Positions 32,776-39,790 of a stretch of 40,962 nucleotides of DNA are shown one piece after another (the first letter of the stretch is position 1; each line of letters opens with the position of its first letter). Made by a program: the position numbers and the translations under genes. The DNA comes from Actinomycetes bacterium (GTDB lineage Bacteria > Actinomycetota > Acidimicrobiia > Acidimicrobiales > Ilumatobacteraceae): positions 1 to 40,962 of the forward strand of contig BJFW01000009.1 of assembly GCA_014190095.1 (NCBI GenBank), given 5' to 3'. The notes beneath the pieces were generated by a model, which ran no database searches, was not told the DNA's origin, and saw only the letters and a program-made list of their open reading frames with translations.

Positions 32776-33030
32776 GTGCGTGTTTGGATTGACCAGGACT
32801 TGTGTACGGGCGACGGCCTGTGCGTTGACCATTGTCCTGATGTCTTTGTGCAACTCGAAGACGGAATTGCTTATGTAGTGCAAGGTGGCGTGACGTTAAA
32901 TGATCCAGGAAGTTCTGGAAGCCTCGCAACTGTTGAAGCAAAGAATCAAGTTGACGTAGTGAAGGCTGCAGAAGTGTGTCCAGGCGAATGCATATTCATC
33001 GAGATGGATGTACCACTGATTTCTCAATAG
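32776..33030 (+). CDS. Ferredoxin with Asp in place of the second cluster cysteine
   Basis: 84 residues, single-cluster ferredoxin. Ligand positions read C10-x2-D13-x2-C16-x3-C20-P, with C68-P later; a further cysteine, C72, follows. The Asp at the second position is the arrangement of Pyrococcus ferredoxin and of many actinobacterial 3Fe-4S ferredoxins that serve cytochromes P450, so the cluster is [3Fe-4S] or an Asp-ligated [4Fe-4S]. There is no P450 or oxygenase gene nearby. It follows the flavin reductase and MauE-like genes and has its own -10 box. GTG start. Confidence 0.9.
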   Translation: MRVWIDQDLCTGDGLCVDHCPDVFVQLEDGIAYVVQGGVTLNDPGSSGSLATVEAKNQVDVVKAAEVCPGECIFIEMDVPLISQ

Positions 33031-33031
33031 G

Positions 33032-33037
33032 TAGGGT
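33032..33037 (+). promoter_or_regulatory. -10 box (TAGGGT) for the DUF1524 protein gene
   Basis: TAGGGT lies six bases before the ATG at 33044 and directly after the ferredoxin stop codon. Confidence 0.55.
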
Positions 33038-33043
33038 GAATCT

Positions 33044-34453
33044 ATGAAGTGGCGCCTTTCAGTTCATGGCGCAATTGTCGTTGTGGCAATCAGCGTTTCC
33101 TCTGGGGCTGTTGCCCAGTCCCGCTCTAATGATTCAGCGACGCTTGGTCAATTGAACAATATAAAAGTTGTAATCGAAAGAACTGGGGGTTTCAGGCAGT
33201 CATTTTTTACGGGTTCAGCAAATAGATCTATACCTGTCATGAGTGTGGCAAACGTTGTGACGGCACGCGAAGCTTGGGAGTCAGGTGCGTGGGCGTGGAG
33301 TGCATCGAAGAGGCGAAGTTTCATCAACGACCGAGCAGATGTCTCGGTATTGGCATTAGTGCTTGCAGTAAGTGCGCAGCAACGCGGCGACAAAGACCCT
33401 GCAGATTGGATGCCGAATACAGGTGCGAATACCTGCACCTACTTAAGAAATTGGGTATCGGTGAAAACGAAATGGGGACTCGCAATGGATCAGCGCGAGT
33501 TCACTGCAGTGAAATCTGTGTTCCAAAGCAAGTGCAGTGCACCGGCAACAAGTTCCAGCATTTCTTCACCAACTGCGAGCACTAATGCAATGACTACTAC
33601 AACAACGAATACGACAGCAAAACCGGTGGTAGTTGGAAGTGCTCTTGCATTGTTGCAAACGATACGTGTTGAGAATGAATACCAAGTTGGCTACGACCGC
33701 GCGTTGTTTGAACATTGGCGTGATATTGACGGAGACGGATGCGACTCTCGCGACCAGGTGCTGAAGCGCGACAGCATTTCGTTGCCCCAAGTAGACCCAG
33801 TCAATTGCGACGTAATTGCAGGGGACTGGGTATCTCCGTATGACGGAGCGAGGTGGAGCAATCCATCGGATATTGATATCGACCACGTCGTTGCACTAAA
33901 GGAAGCGTGGGACTCTGGCGCGTGGGCATGGAGTGCTGCACAACGAAAAGCTTTTGCAAATGATACGTCCGACAGTCGAACGCTGTTGGCAGTGACCGAC
34001 TCGGTGAATCAGTCAAAGAGCGATAAAGATCCTTCGAATTGGTTGCCACCACTGCAGTCATACACATGCACATATTTAGGTAACTGGATTGCCGTGAAAG
34101 TTCGTTGGAACTTGTCAATGGATTCAAGCGAGTACGGCCGCATCAAAAATCTGTTGCAATCGACTTGCATTTCGTTGAATATCGCACCAATTCCAAACTT
34201 GCCAAATATTTCGGGTGGGACGACGGTGGTAACGAACCCAGCGTCGCCAATCACCAATTCAACTGTGACACCGAATACGACATCGACTGGCACAGCGGCA
34301 CAAATAAACCCTGGCTCATATTGCTCACCGGAAGGTGCAATTGGCTACTACACATTAAGTGGGAACACCTCGCCGACCACCTATGTGTGCTCCAAGACTG
34401 ATGCATCGGGTGTGCCGTATTCAGGTGGAAGGGCCCGCTGGCGAAGGGCGTAG
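33044..34453 (+). CDS. Secreted protein with two DUF1524 (HNH-type nuclease) domains, first copy degenerate
   Basis: 469 residues with a signal peptide (about 1-25, ending AVAQ). Domain 1 spans about 33-164, then comes a Ser/Thr-rich linker (165-195), domain 2 (198-375), another Thr/Asn-rich linker (376-420), and a Cys-containing tail (425-469) ending GRARWRRA. Domain 2 keeps the nuclease motif DIDHVVALKEAW (D280, H281), the DGDGCDSRDQVL start, and the SVNQSKSDKDP block with N322. Domain 1 aligns with it (NVVTAREAWESGAWAWS, GDKDPADWMPN, CTYLRNWVSVK) but has A69-N70 in place of D-H, lacks the DGDGCD segment and the asparagine. It probably binds rather than cuts. Extracellular nucleic-acid degradation is the likely task. 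Confidence 0.85.
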   Translation: MKWRLSVHGAIVVVAISVSSGAVAQSRSNDSATLGQLNNIKVVIERTGGFRQSFFTGSANRSIPVMSVANVVTAREAWESGAWAWSASKRRSFINDRADVSVLALVLAVSAQQRGDKDPADWMPNTGANTCTYLRNWVSVKTKWGLAMDQREFTAVKSVFQSKCSAPATSSSISSPTASTNAMTTTTTNTTAKPVVVGSALALLQTIRVENEYQVGYDRALFEHWRDIDGDGCDSRDQVLKRDSISLPQVDPVNCDVIAGDWVSPYDGARWSNPSDIDIDHVVALKEAWDSGAWAWSAAQRKAFANDTSDSRTLLAVTDSVNQSKSDKDPSNWLPPLQSYTCTYLGNWIAVKVRWNLSMDSSEYGRIKNLLQSTCISLNIAPIPNLPNISGGTTVVTNPASPITNSTVTPNTTSTGTAAQINPGSYCSPEGAIGYYTLSGNTSPTTYVCSKTDASGVPYSGGRARWRRA

Positions 34454-34494
34454 CCATCGGAAATGGTGAGAATGCCCGTTAGCATGGCGGAACT

Positions 34495-34581
34495 ATGTCG
34501 AAGAAGACCAAGAAGAAAAAAGCCAAGATGCGTCGCTCGAAGGCCAACCACGGTAAGCGTCCAAACATGGGGCGTGGCTGA
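34495..34581 (+). CDS. Small ribosomal protein bL37-like (28 aa)
   Basis: ATG at 34495 opens a 28-codon frame ending TGA at 34579-34581. The protein is extremely basic: MSKKTKKKKAKMRRSK followed by ANHGKRPNMGRG. The segment SKANHGKRPN is the signature end of bL37, the tiny extra protein of the large ribosomal subunit first seen in mycobacterial ribosome structures. GC content and codon use are like the neighbours. TAGCAT nine bases before the ATG (34480-34485) is a possible -10 box. It is below usual gene-finder length limits and easily missed. The VOC gene follows after 14 bases. Confidence 0.85.
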   Translation: MSKKTKKKKAKMRRSKANHGKRPNMGRG

Positions 34582-34595
34582 GCAATAGCGCTGGC

Positions 34596-35231
34596 GTGCC
34601 TGAAAAGAGTTCGGCACGAATAGGTGAATTGGTAATCGGTGGTTCCCGCGCCAACTGGGCGCAGGTAGGAATCAACTTTTCTCAAGACGGCGTATTTGCT
34701 ATCGGCGAACTCGTGTTGCGTATCGATGAATCATTGTCGCCCGGGCTGCACTCTTGGGCGCTGAGCAATGTCAATTCCATCAGTTCATCTATTGATGGAA
34801 TTCCTACAACTGAGGTGTTGGTCAATACTCGATCAGGTGAAATTGAATCCCGTGAGTTTGTGTTGCAGCCACTTGGCGTTGATCATGTTGTAGTGAACAC
34901 CCCCGACTTAGAGCGCACGTCTCGCGCATTGCATGAAGCAACCGGCGCAGAGTTGAAACGAATTCGTGATGCAGGAAACGGAATGCGCCAGGGTTTCCAC
35001 AGACTTGGCGATGTAATCGTTGAAATTGTGTCTGCACCGTCAATTCCGGCAGGCAGCGCAACCTTGTGGGGTTTTGTCTTGAACGTTGCAGACGTGAACG
35101 AAGTTGCTGCTTACCTTGGCCCCGATGTTCTCAGCCCACCAAAACCAGCGGTGCAGAAAAACAGATTGATCGCAACGTTCCGTGGCGCAGTAGGGCTAGG
35201 TGTTCCCGTAGCGCTGATGAGCGATATCTAA
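34596..35231 (+). CDS. VOC/glyoxalase-like protein
   Basis: 211 residues, GTG start. The first 90 residues (SQDGVFAIGELVLRID and so on) form one beta-rich half. The clearer second half begins LGVDHVVVNTPDLERTSRALHE near residue 93, a vicinal-oxygen-chelate domain of the glyoxalase-like type, with LGDVIVEIVSAP and a C-terminal GLGVPVALM strand. Histidine in DHVVV is a potential metal ligand. The reaction is unknown. It starts 14 bases after bL37 and overlaps by four bases with the convergent nuclease gene at 35228. Confidence 0.75.
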   Translation: MPEKSSARIGELVIGGSRANWAQVGINFSQDGVFAIGELVLRIDESLSPGLHSWALSNVNSISSSIDGIPTTEVLVNTRSGEIESREFVLQPLGVDHVVVNTPDLERTSRALHEATGAELKRIRDAGNGMRQGFHRLGDVIVEIVSAPSIPAGSATLWGFVLNVADVNEVAAYLGPDVLSPPKPAVQKNRLIATFRGAVGLGVPVALMSDI

Positions 35232-36166
35232 AAGTCGTCAGTTGCGTCGGGGTCGTCGCGACGCGCAATGAATTTTGTTCCTTCAGCGCAGGAGTCGAGC
35301 AGTGGACACCATGAACAGAAAAACCCGCTACGAATCACCGGTTCACGTCCATCGCGTTGCAGCTCGACCATTTTGCGGACGCCATCTACGGTTTTGCGAA
35401 CTGCGGCTTGCAACACACCTTCGGTTACGTCTTCAACGTCGGCGCGAGCAGTAACGAGTGAGTAACTGGCTAAACGACGCGGTGCAGCACCAGTGCGCAT
35501 GGCTTCAACCAATGCATAAAAACGCAGTTCTTCTCGGTGATTGGGCTGAACGCGTCCGGATTTCAAGTCAATAATGACTTTGGAGCCGACTGCACCAAGT
35601 GTGAGGTCTGCGCGAGTGCTGAGGTTGATGCGCTGGTCAAACATTTCGTATCGCGCCGAGCTTTCAAGTACAGGACGCCATGTTGCTTTCAGCGGTGGAA
35701 AACACTCGTCAAACTTGGTGTACAGATCAATTGCAGAACTGCGGAGTTGCGCGCGATCTCCTGCGGGCAAGTTGTCAATGAATGGTCCGGCACTTTGGCG
35801 TTCGTCATCGGCAAGCTGAGCAAGTGCCTCATCCACCACATCGGCTGGAACGATGACGCCACGCCAATTGAGACCAAGCTCAACGGCTTTGTGCAACACG
35901 GTTCCTTTCACATTGCCAAGAGTCCATTCAAAACCCGTTAGCCCGGCGAGGTGATTGGCTTCGCAACCGTGCACCGTTGTGAGTTTGTGTTTGCTGACCC
36001 ACAGTGCGTTTTCAGGGGTGAGTCGTGGGGCAATGTCGGCAAGACCTTCATGGAGTTGTGTGCGGACACCCTCGATGACTTCACGCGGGATAGGTACCCA
36101 GTCGGGTTCTTTGCCTAATGCTTCAAGAACAGCCTGTTGCATGGCATTGAGTTCGGTTTCAGACAT
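35228..36166 (-). CDS. RecB-family PD-(D/E)XK nuclease with Fe-S cluster cysteines
   Basis: 312 residues from MSETELNAM. Nuclease core residues are H92 (GTVLHKAVE), D187 (RADLTLG) and D200-L-K202 (IIDLKSGRV), followed by REELRFYALVEA. One cysteine in the N-terminal part (C68, VHGCEANHL) and three at the C-terminus (C284, C287, C293 in FFCSWCPLLDSC) form the Fe-S staple known from AddB, Cas4 and related exonucleases. No cas genes or helicase partner lie nearby, so it is a stand-alone DNA repair-type nuclease. CAGAGT seven bases before the chosen ATG supports that start; longer in-frame extensions are rejected. It is divergent from the gene at 36206. Confidence 0.85.
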   Translation of the reverse strand: MSETELNAMQQAVLEALGKEPDWVPIPREVIEGVRTQLHEGLADIAPRLTPENALWVSKHKLTTVHGCEANHLAGLTGFEWTLGNVKGTVLHKAVELGLNWRGVIVPADVVDEALAQLADDERQSAGPFIDNLPAGDRAQLRSSAIDLYTKFDECFPPLKATWRPVLESSARYEMFDQRINLSTRADLTLGAVGSKVIIDLKSGRVQPNHREELRFYALVEAMRTGAAPRRLASYSLVTARADVEDVTEGVLQAAVRKTVDGVRKMVELQRDGREPVIRSGFFCSWCPLLDSCAEGTKFIARRDDPDATDDF

Positions 36167-36173
36167 CACGGTC

Positions 36174-36199
36174 ACTCTGTCACATGGGTGTGTCATGCT
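36174..36199. promoter_or_regulatory. Possible divergent -10 boxes, nuclease and 117-aa gene
   Basis: CAGAGT (minus, 36174-36179) lies seven bases before the nuclease ATG and CATGCT (plus, 36194-36199) six bases before the ATG at 36206. Both fit NANNNT rather than TANNNT, so confidence is lower than for other pairs. Confidence 0.4.
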
Positions 36200-36205
36200 G
36201 TGGCC

Positions 36206-36559
36206 ATGAGCACCTCGACCACCATGCAATTTGCGGCTGTTGCGCGCTTAATTGCTCGTGAAACTCAACGATTTGGGTTGCTTGCTCCAAGTTTTCGTAG
36301 TCCGCCACGGGTTATTGGTGTGAATCGCACTGTCCGACGTCGTGAAGGTGGTGGAGTGGTGGCGGTTGCGCTTCGCGATCGACCGTTTGTGGCAATTCTC
36401 GGCGACATGATCGAAGGTGTAGTGGTGGTCAATCAACTCAACGCACCGGATTCAGATCATGTGCGCACAGCGTTGTGGTCCATACTTTCTATTCACGGAT
36501 ATGTTGCAACGCAAGAAGTAGACGTGAATGTTCCAGTTGTTCAGCCGCGCGTTGCGTAA
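36206..36559 (+). CDS. Unknown protein, 117 aa
   Basis: I do not recognise this protein. It is soluble, with a helix (FAAVARLIARETQRFGLL), a basic segment (RSPPRVIGVNRTVRRREGG), and two strands (GVVAVALRDRPFVAILGDM, then EGVVVVNQL). Its closing part resembles an alpha/beta sandwich. RVIGVNRTVRRR could bind nucleic acid. It shares a 39-base divergent promoter region with the Fe-S nuclease gene, hinting at shared regulation. The start at 36206 is preferred over an upstream in-frame ATG at 36137, which would overlap the nuclease gene. Confidence 0.7.
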   Translation: MSTSTTMQFAAVARLIARETQRFGLLAPSFRSPPRVIGVNRTVRRREGGGVVAVALRDRPFVAILGDMIEGVVVVNQLNAPDSDHVRTALWSILSIHGYVATQEVDVNVPVVQPRVA

Positions 36560-36572
36560 CTAACTGCTCAAC

Positions 36573-36578
36573 TACGCT
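36573..36578 (+). promoter_or_regulatory. -10 box (TACGCT) for the acyltransferase gene
   Basis: TACGCT lies six bases before the GTG at 36585, supporting this start and leaderless transcription. Confidence 0.6.
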
Positions 36579-36584
36579 GGAGCG

Positions 36585-38459
36585 GTGACTTCAGCGCATC
36601 GCATACGCAAGGAAATTCAGTTCTTGCGCGCTGTCGCGGTGATATTGGTGGTGCTGAGCCATTTGGGCATTGGGATGTTCAGCGGCGGTTTTGTTGGCGT
36701 GGACATGTTCTTTGTGGTTTCGGGCTTCGTCATTGGATTGACCACTGTGACCGAACAGGTCACTACGGGGAAAGTCTCATTTCGCAGATTCTTTGAGCGG
36801 AGGTTCTTCCGCATTTTCCCGCCACTTTCGTTCATGGTTGCGGTTATGACGGTGTATGCGTATTTCATTGTTCCGTTTACAAAAGCACAAGACTTTTTCA
36901 TTCAGCAAGCACGTGCCGCCTTGTTCAGCTACGGCAACTTTTTTTTCATGTTTCGCGAATTGAACTATTTTGTTCAATCTGGTGATATCACGTTTTTCCT
37001 TCACACGTGGTCGCTAGGCGTCGAGGAACAGTTCTACATTGCGCTACCGATTGTGCTTGGAGTGTTGGCATTAATCGGCAGACGATTTGATGCCACACAA
37101 CGCATTCGAATCTGGTCAGTGGGGTTTGTCGTTCTTGGTTTGGCATCAGCATTTACGATGTACGGGGCAAGTAGTGAAAGATTTGGTTGGTTTACTCCGC
37201 AGTTTCGCCAGGAGTTTCTGTTTTACTCTCCGTTCACGAGAGCATGGGAATTCTTCTTGGGATTGCTCGTTGCCATTGCAGTTTTGCGATACGAGCAGGG
37301 TAGGAAGTACCTCGGTTCCGCGATGCGAACCTCGATGTCAGTTTTTTCCATTGTGGTCATCCTCTTTGTCTTGGTGACCAGAGTTGATGGCAACGCATCT
37401 CAGATAGGTGCTTGTGCATTGACAGCGTTGGCAACTGGGCTGCTGATTTTTTCGCTTCCAGGTTCAAAGCTTGATGTGCAGAAATTCTTCGGAATTGGAA
37501 TTTTTCAGGCGATTGGAAATAGTTCGTACTCCATTTACCTATGGCATTGGATCGGTGTATCGGTTTCGTTAGACCTCATGAGACAAGATTCCTCACTAGA
37601 TAAGTCTCTTTTAGTTGTGGCTTCAATACTTCCCGCAATAATTTCCTATCGCTTCATTGAGCAACCATTTCGCAAGATGCGAACTGGAAGTACCAAGAAA
37701 AAAGTTTTCTCTGGTCTTGCACTCGTGCTGATCCCAACGCTCATGCTGTTTGGTCTCGATTTCACAAAAACACAGGCCCGCGTAAGTTATGGAAACGTGT
37801 ATGCCAGTACTGTTCTTAGTGGTTGCGACTTCTTGTTTGATGTGTGTGTGGTGGGTGAAGATACAGCGGCAAAGAAAGTCTTGCTATACGGCGATTCTCA
37901 CATCCATCAATTGATTCCGATTTTCGTTGACTACACGAAAACTCATGATGTCCAGATCACGACCTGTGCGTTGTACTGCAATCGAGATAATTACCCATCT
38001 ATCAAGGACGGAACTTTTGCCCCAGGAAACTTTGACCTCGTCATTAACTCCTTCAAAACAAATAGCGAGGAGATAAGTAGGGTAAAAAGGCGTGATCTTG
38101 CTACCACGTTCAGCAAATTCGCATCAGATCGCGGAGCCAGGCACCTCATCGTGCTCGACAATCCGTTTTATTCAGAAAGTGTTGCACCACGGCGAATTCG
38201 TAAACCCGAATTGAAACCGCTCTCTCGCGCCGAACAAGATGCAGTTGCAGACCCAATTACTCAGAACTGGAAAGACGACGCCGGCGAAGGAACCTTTTTC
38301 TATGATCCGTTCGCAGTGTTGTGCAATGCAACCGAATGTCCACTTGAAAAAGACGGAAAAGTGCTGTACCTCGATAACAACCATTTGTCCATGCCGGGAG
38401 TGAAACTGCTTGAACCAAGTTTGATCAACCTGGTCAACCAAATTCTCGCTCGGCAATAA
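36585..38459 (+). CDS. OafA-type acyltransferase 3 with fused C-terminal SGNH domain
   Basis: 624 residues. Residues 1-390 form the acyltransferase-3 membrane domain with about ten helices, including the conserved histidine in VVLSHLG near residue 26, GGFVGVDMFFVVSGF, RRFFERRFFRIFPP and HTWSLGVEEQFY. Residues ~400-624 are an extracytoplasmic SGNH domain with block I LLYGDSHIHQ and a final DNNHLSMPG containing the catalytic histidine. Such fusions add O-acetyl groups to surface polysaccharide or peptidoglycan. The gene stands alone between the 117-aa gene and tRNA-Leu. A separate anchored SGNH protein is encoded at 20296. Confidence 0.9.
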   Translation: MTSAHRIRKEIQFLRAVAVILVVLSHLGIGMFSGGFVGVDMFFVVSGFVIGLTTVTEQVTTGKVSFRRFFERRFFRIFPPLSFMVAVMTVYAYFIVPFTKAQDFFIQQARAALFSYGNFFFMFRELNYFVQSGDITFFLHTWSLGVEEQFYIALPIVLGVLALIGRRFDATQRIRIWSVGFVVLGLASAFTMYGASSERFGWFTPQFRQEFLFYSPFTRAWEFFLGLLVAIAVLRYEQGRKYLGSAMRTSMSVFSIVVILFVLVTRVDGNASQIGACALTALATGLLIFSLPGSKLDVQKFFGIGIFQAIGNSSYSIYLWHWIGVSVSLDLMRQDSSLDKSLLVVASILPAIISYRFIEQPFRKMRTGSTKKKVFSGLALVLIPTLMLFGLDFTKTQARVSYGNVYASTVLSGCDFLFDVCVVGEDTAAKKVLLYGDSHIHQLIPIFVDYTKTHDVQITTCALYCNRDNYPSIKDGTFAPGNFDLVINSFKTNSEEISRVKRRDLATTFSKFASDRGARHLIVLDNPFYSESVAPRRIRKPELKPLSRAEQDAVADPITQNWKDDAGEGTFFYDPFAVLCNATECPLEKDGKVLYLDNNHLSMPGVKLLEPSLINLVNQILARQ

Positions 38460-38483
38460 AGCAAAAGAGCGATGAAACACGCC

Positions 38484-38489
38484 TAACCT
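38484..38489 (+). promoter_or_regulatory. -10 box (TAACCT) of tRNA-Leu
   Basis: TAACCT ends 10 bases before the mature tRNA-Leu. No good -35 hexamer is visible 16-18 bases upstream. Confidence 0.5.
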
Positions 38490-38499
38490 ACACACCTAA

Positions 38500-38584
38500 G
38501 CCCAGGTGGCGGAATGGTAGACGCGGGGGGCTTAAACCCCCCTGGCTAGAAATAGCCGTATGAGTTCGAGTCTCATCCCGGGCA
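38500..38584 (+). tRNA. tRNA-Leu (TAA)
   Basis: An 85-base class II tRNA. The acceptor is GCCCAGG/CCCGGGC with an A-C mismatch at the fifth pair. The D arm contains GGAATGGTAGAC, the anticodon stem GGGGG/CCCCC holds loop CTTAAAC with anticodon TAA, a long variable arm is present (GGCT/AGCC), and the T arm is ATGAG/CTCAT with TTCGAGT. Discriminator A; CCA is not encoded. Confidence 0.95.
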
Positions 38585-38638
38585 CAAAGAGTGGTAATCG
38601 GTATCTCTTCAGTCCATGTTGTCGGGCAGACTAGAGGC

Positions 38639-39784
38639 ATGCCAATGCCAACCGGGACACCAACGAATGCCCAGTTGCGCTCGGCACTCGATGCTCGAAC
38701 TGCACAGATGCTTGATCACGTGCAGCAGTTCGTTGATCTTGAGTCGCCGTCAAATGAGCCCGACCTTTTGCAGCGCAGCGCAGAGTTTCTCGCTGGCGTC
38801 ATGGCACAGGTACTGGGCAAAGCCCCAGAGATTATTCCTGGTGCAAAAGGCCCACATGTGCATTGGAAGGGTGGCGACAACGCCAAAGTGTTGTTCGTTG
38901 GTCATCACGACACTGTGTTTCCAAAAGGCACTGTTGTAAACCGCGGATTTAGTGTGGAAGGTGACATCGCACGCGGGCCAGGCATTTTCGATATGAAAGC
39001 TGGAATCATTCAAGCCATTTACGGACTGAGCGAAATTCGCGAGTGCGAACATGTTGAAATCTTGATTTCATCCGATGAAGAAATTGGCTCGTACACGTCA
39101 CGCGAACTTATAGAGGCACGCGCGTTGGCAACAGGGAATGTTTTGGTGCTCGAGCCAAGCGGAAGTGATGACGCTTTAAAAATTGCACGCAAAGGAGTGG
39201 GAACGTTCACTGTTGACATCGTTGGTCGTGCAAGCCATGCCGGCTTGGAGCCGGAAAAGGGAATCAACGCACTCATGGAGCTTGCTGCCCAGGTGCAGGC
39301 CATTGCTGCAATTGCAAAACCAGAAGTTGGCACAACAGTGACACCGACAGTTGCAACTGCTGGCACAACCGAAAACGTAGTGCCAGCAAGCGCACAAATC
39401 ACGGTTGACACTCGCGTGAACCTTCCGGTAGAAAAGCAACGTGTCGAGCAAGCGTTCGCCGCATTGAAGCCAACTGTTCCCGGCGCAACCTTGACTGTAA
39501 GTGGAACGATTAATCGACCACCGATGCACGAGTCTGCGGCTACTGCGTTATATGAAATCGCAAAGCGTGTAGCACCCGAGGTCGGAATTCACGACTTGCA
39601 AGGAATTGCTGTTGGTGGTGGGTCTGACGGAAACTTCACTGCAGCGATTGGGGTTCCAACACTCGACGGACTTGGTGCCTGTGGTGGTGGCGCGCACGCC
39701 GACTCCGAATACATCAAGGTGTCAAAAATGGGTGAGCGCGCTGCACTCGTTGCTGCAATTGCGCGCGAATTAGTTAACCGCTAA
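38639..39784 (+). CDS. M20-family metallopeptidase (carboxypeptidase G2-like)
   Basis: 381 residues. Two-zinc peptidase fold: metal ligands in VGHHDTVFPKG (H and D) and GPGIFDMKAG (bridging D), the catalytic ISSDEEIGS (general base E and metal E), and a final histidine in GGGAHADSEYI. The dimerisation lid lies in the middle, around GRASHAGLEPEKGINALMEL. It is similar to glutamate carboxypeptidase and other M20A members; the substrate is probably an N-acyl amino acid or peptide. The ATG at 38639 is preferred because the preceding 16 codons run back toward tRNA-Leu and CAGACT lies six bases before it. It is convergent with argG. Confidence 0.9.
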   Translation: MPMPTGTPTNAQLRSALDARTAQMLDHVQQFVDLESPSNEPDLLQRSAEFLAGVMAQVLGKAPEIIPGAKGPHVHWKGGDNAKVLFVGHHDTVFPKGTVVNRGFSVEGDIARGPGIFDMKAGIIQAIYGLSEIRECEHVEILISSDEEIGSYTSRELIEARALATGNVLVLEPSGSDDALKIARKGVGTFTVDIVGRASHAGLEPEKGINALMELAAQVQAIAAIAKPEVGTTVTPTVATAGTTENVVPASAQITVDTRVNLPVEKQRVEQAFAALKPTVPGATLTVSGTINRPPMHESAATALYEIAKRVAPEVGIHDLQGIAVGGGSDGNFTAAIGVPTLDGLGACGGGAHADSEYIKVSKMGERAALVAAIARELVNR

Positions 39785-39790
39785 CACCAA

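Noticed and set aside
35228-36166. Cas4-like nuclease as a sign of a CRISPR system
   Set aside because: No cas1, cas2, effector gene or repeat array is present in the window. The cysteine pattern is shared with AddB-type repair nucleases.
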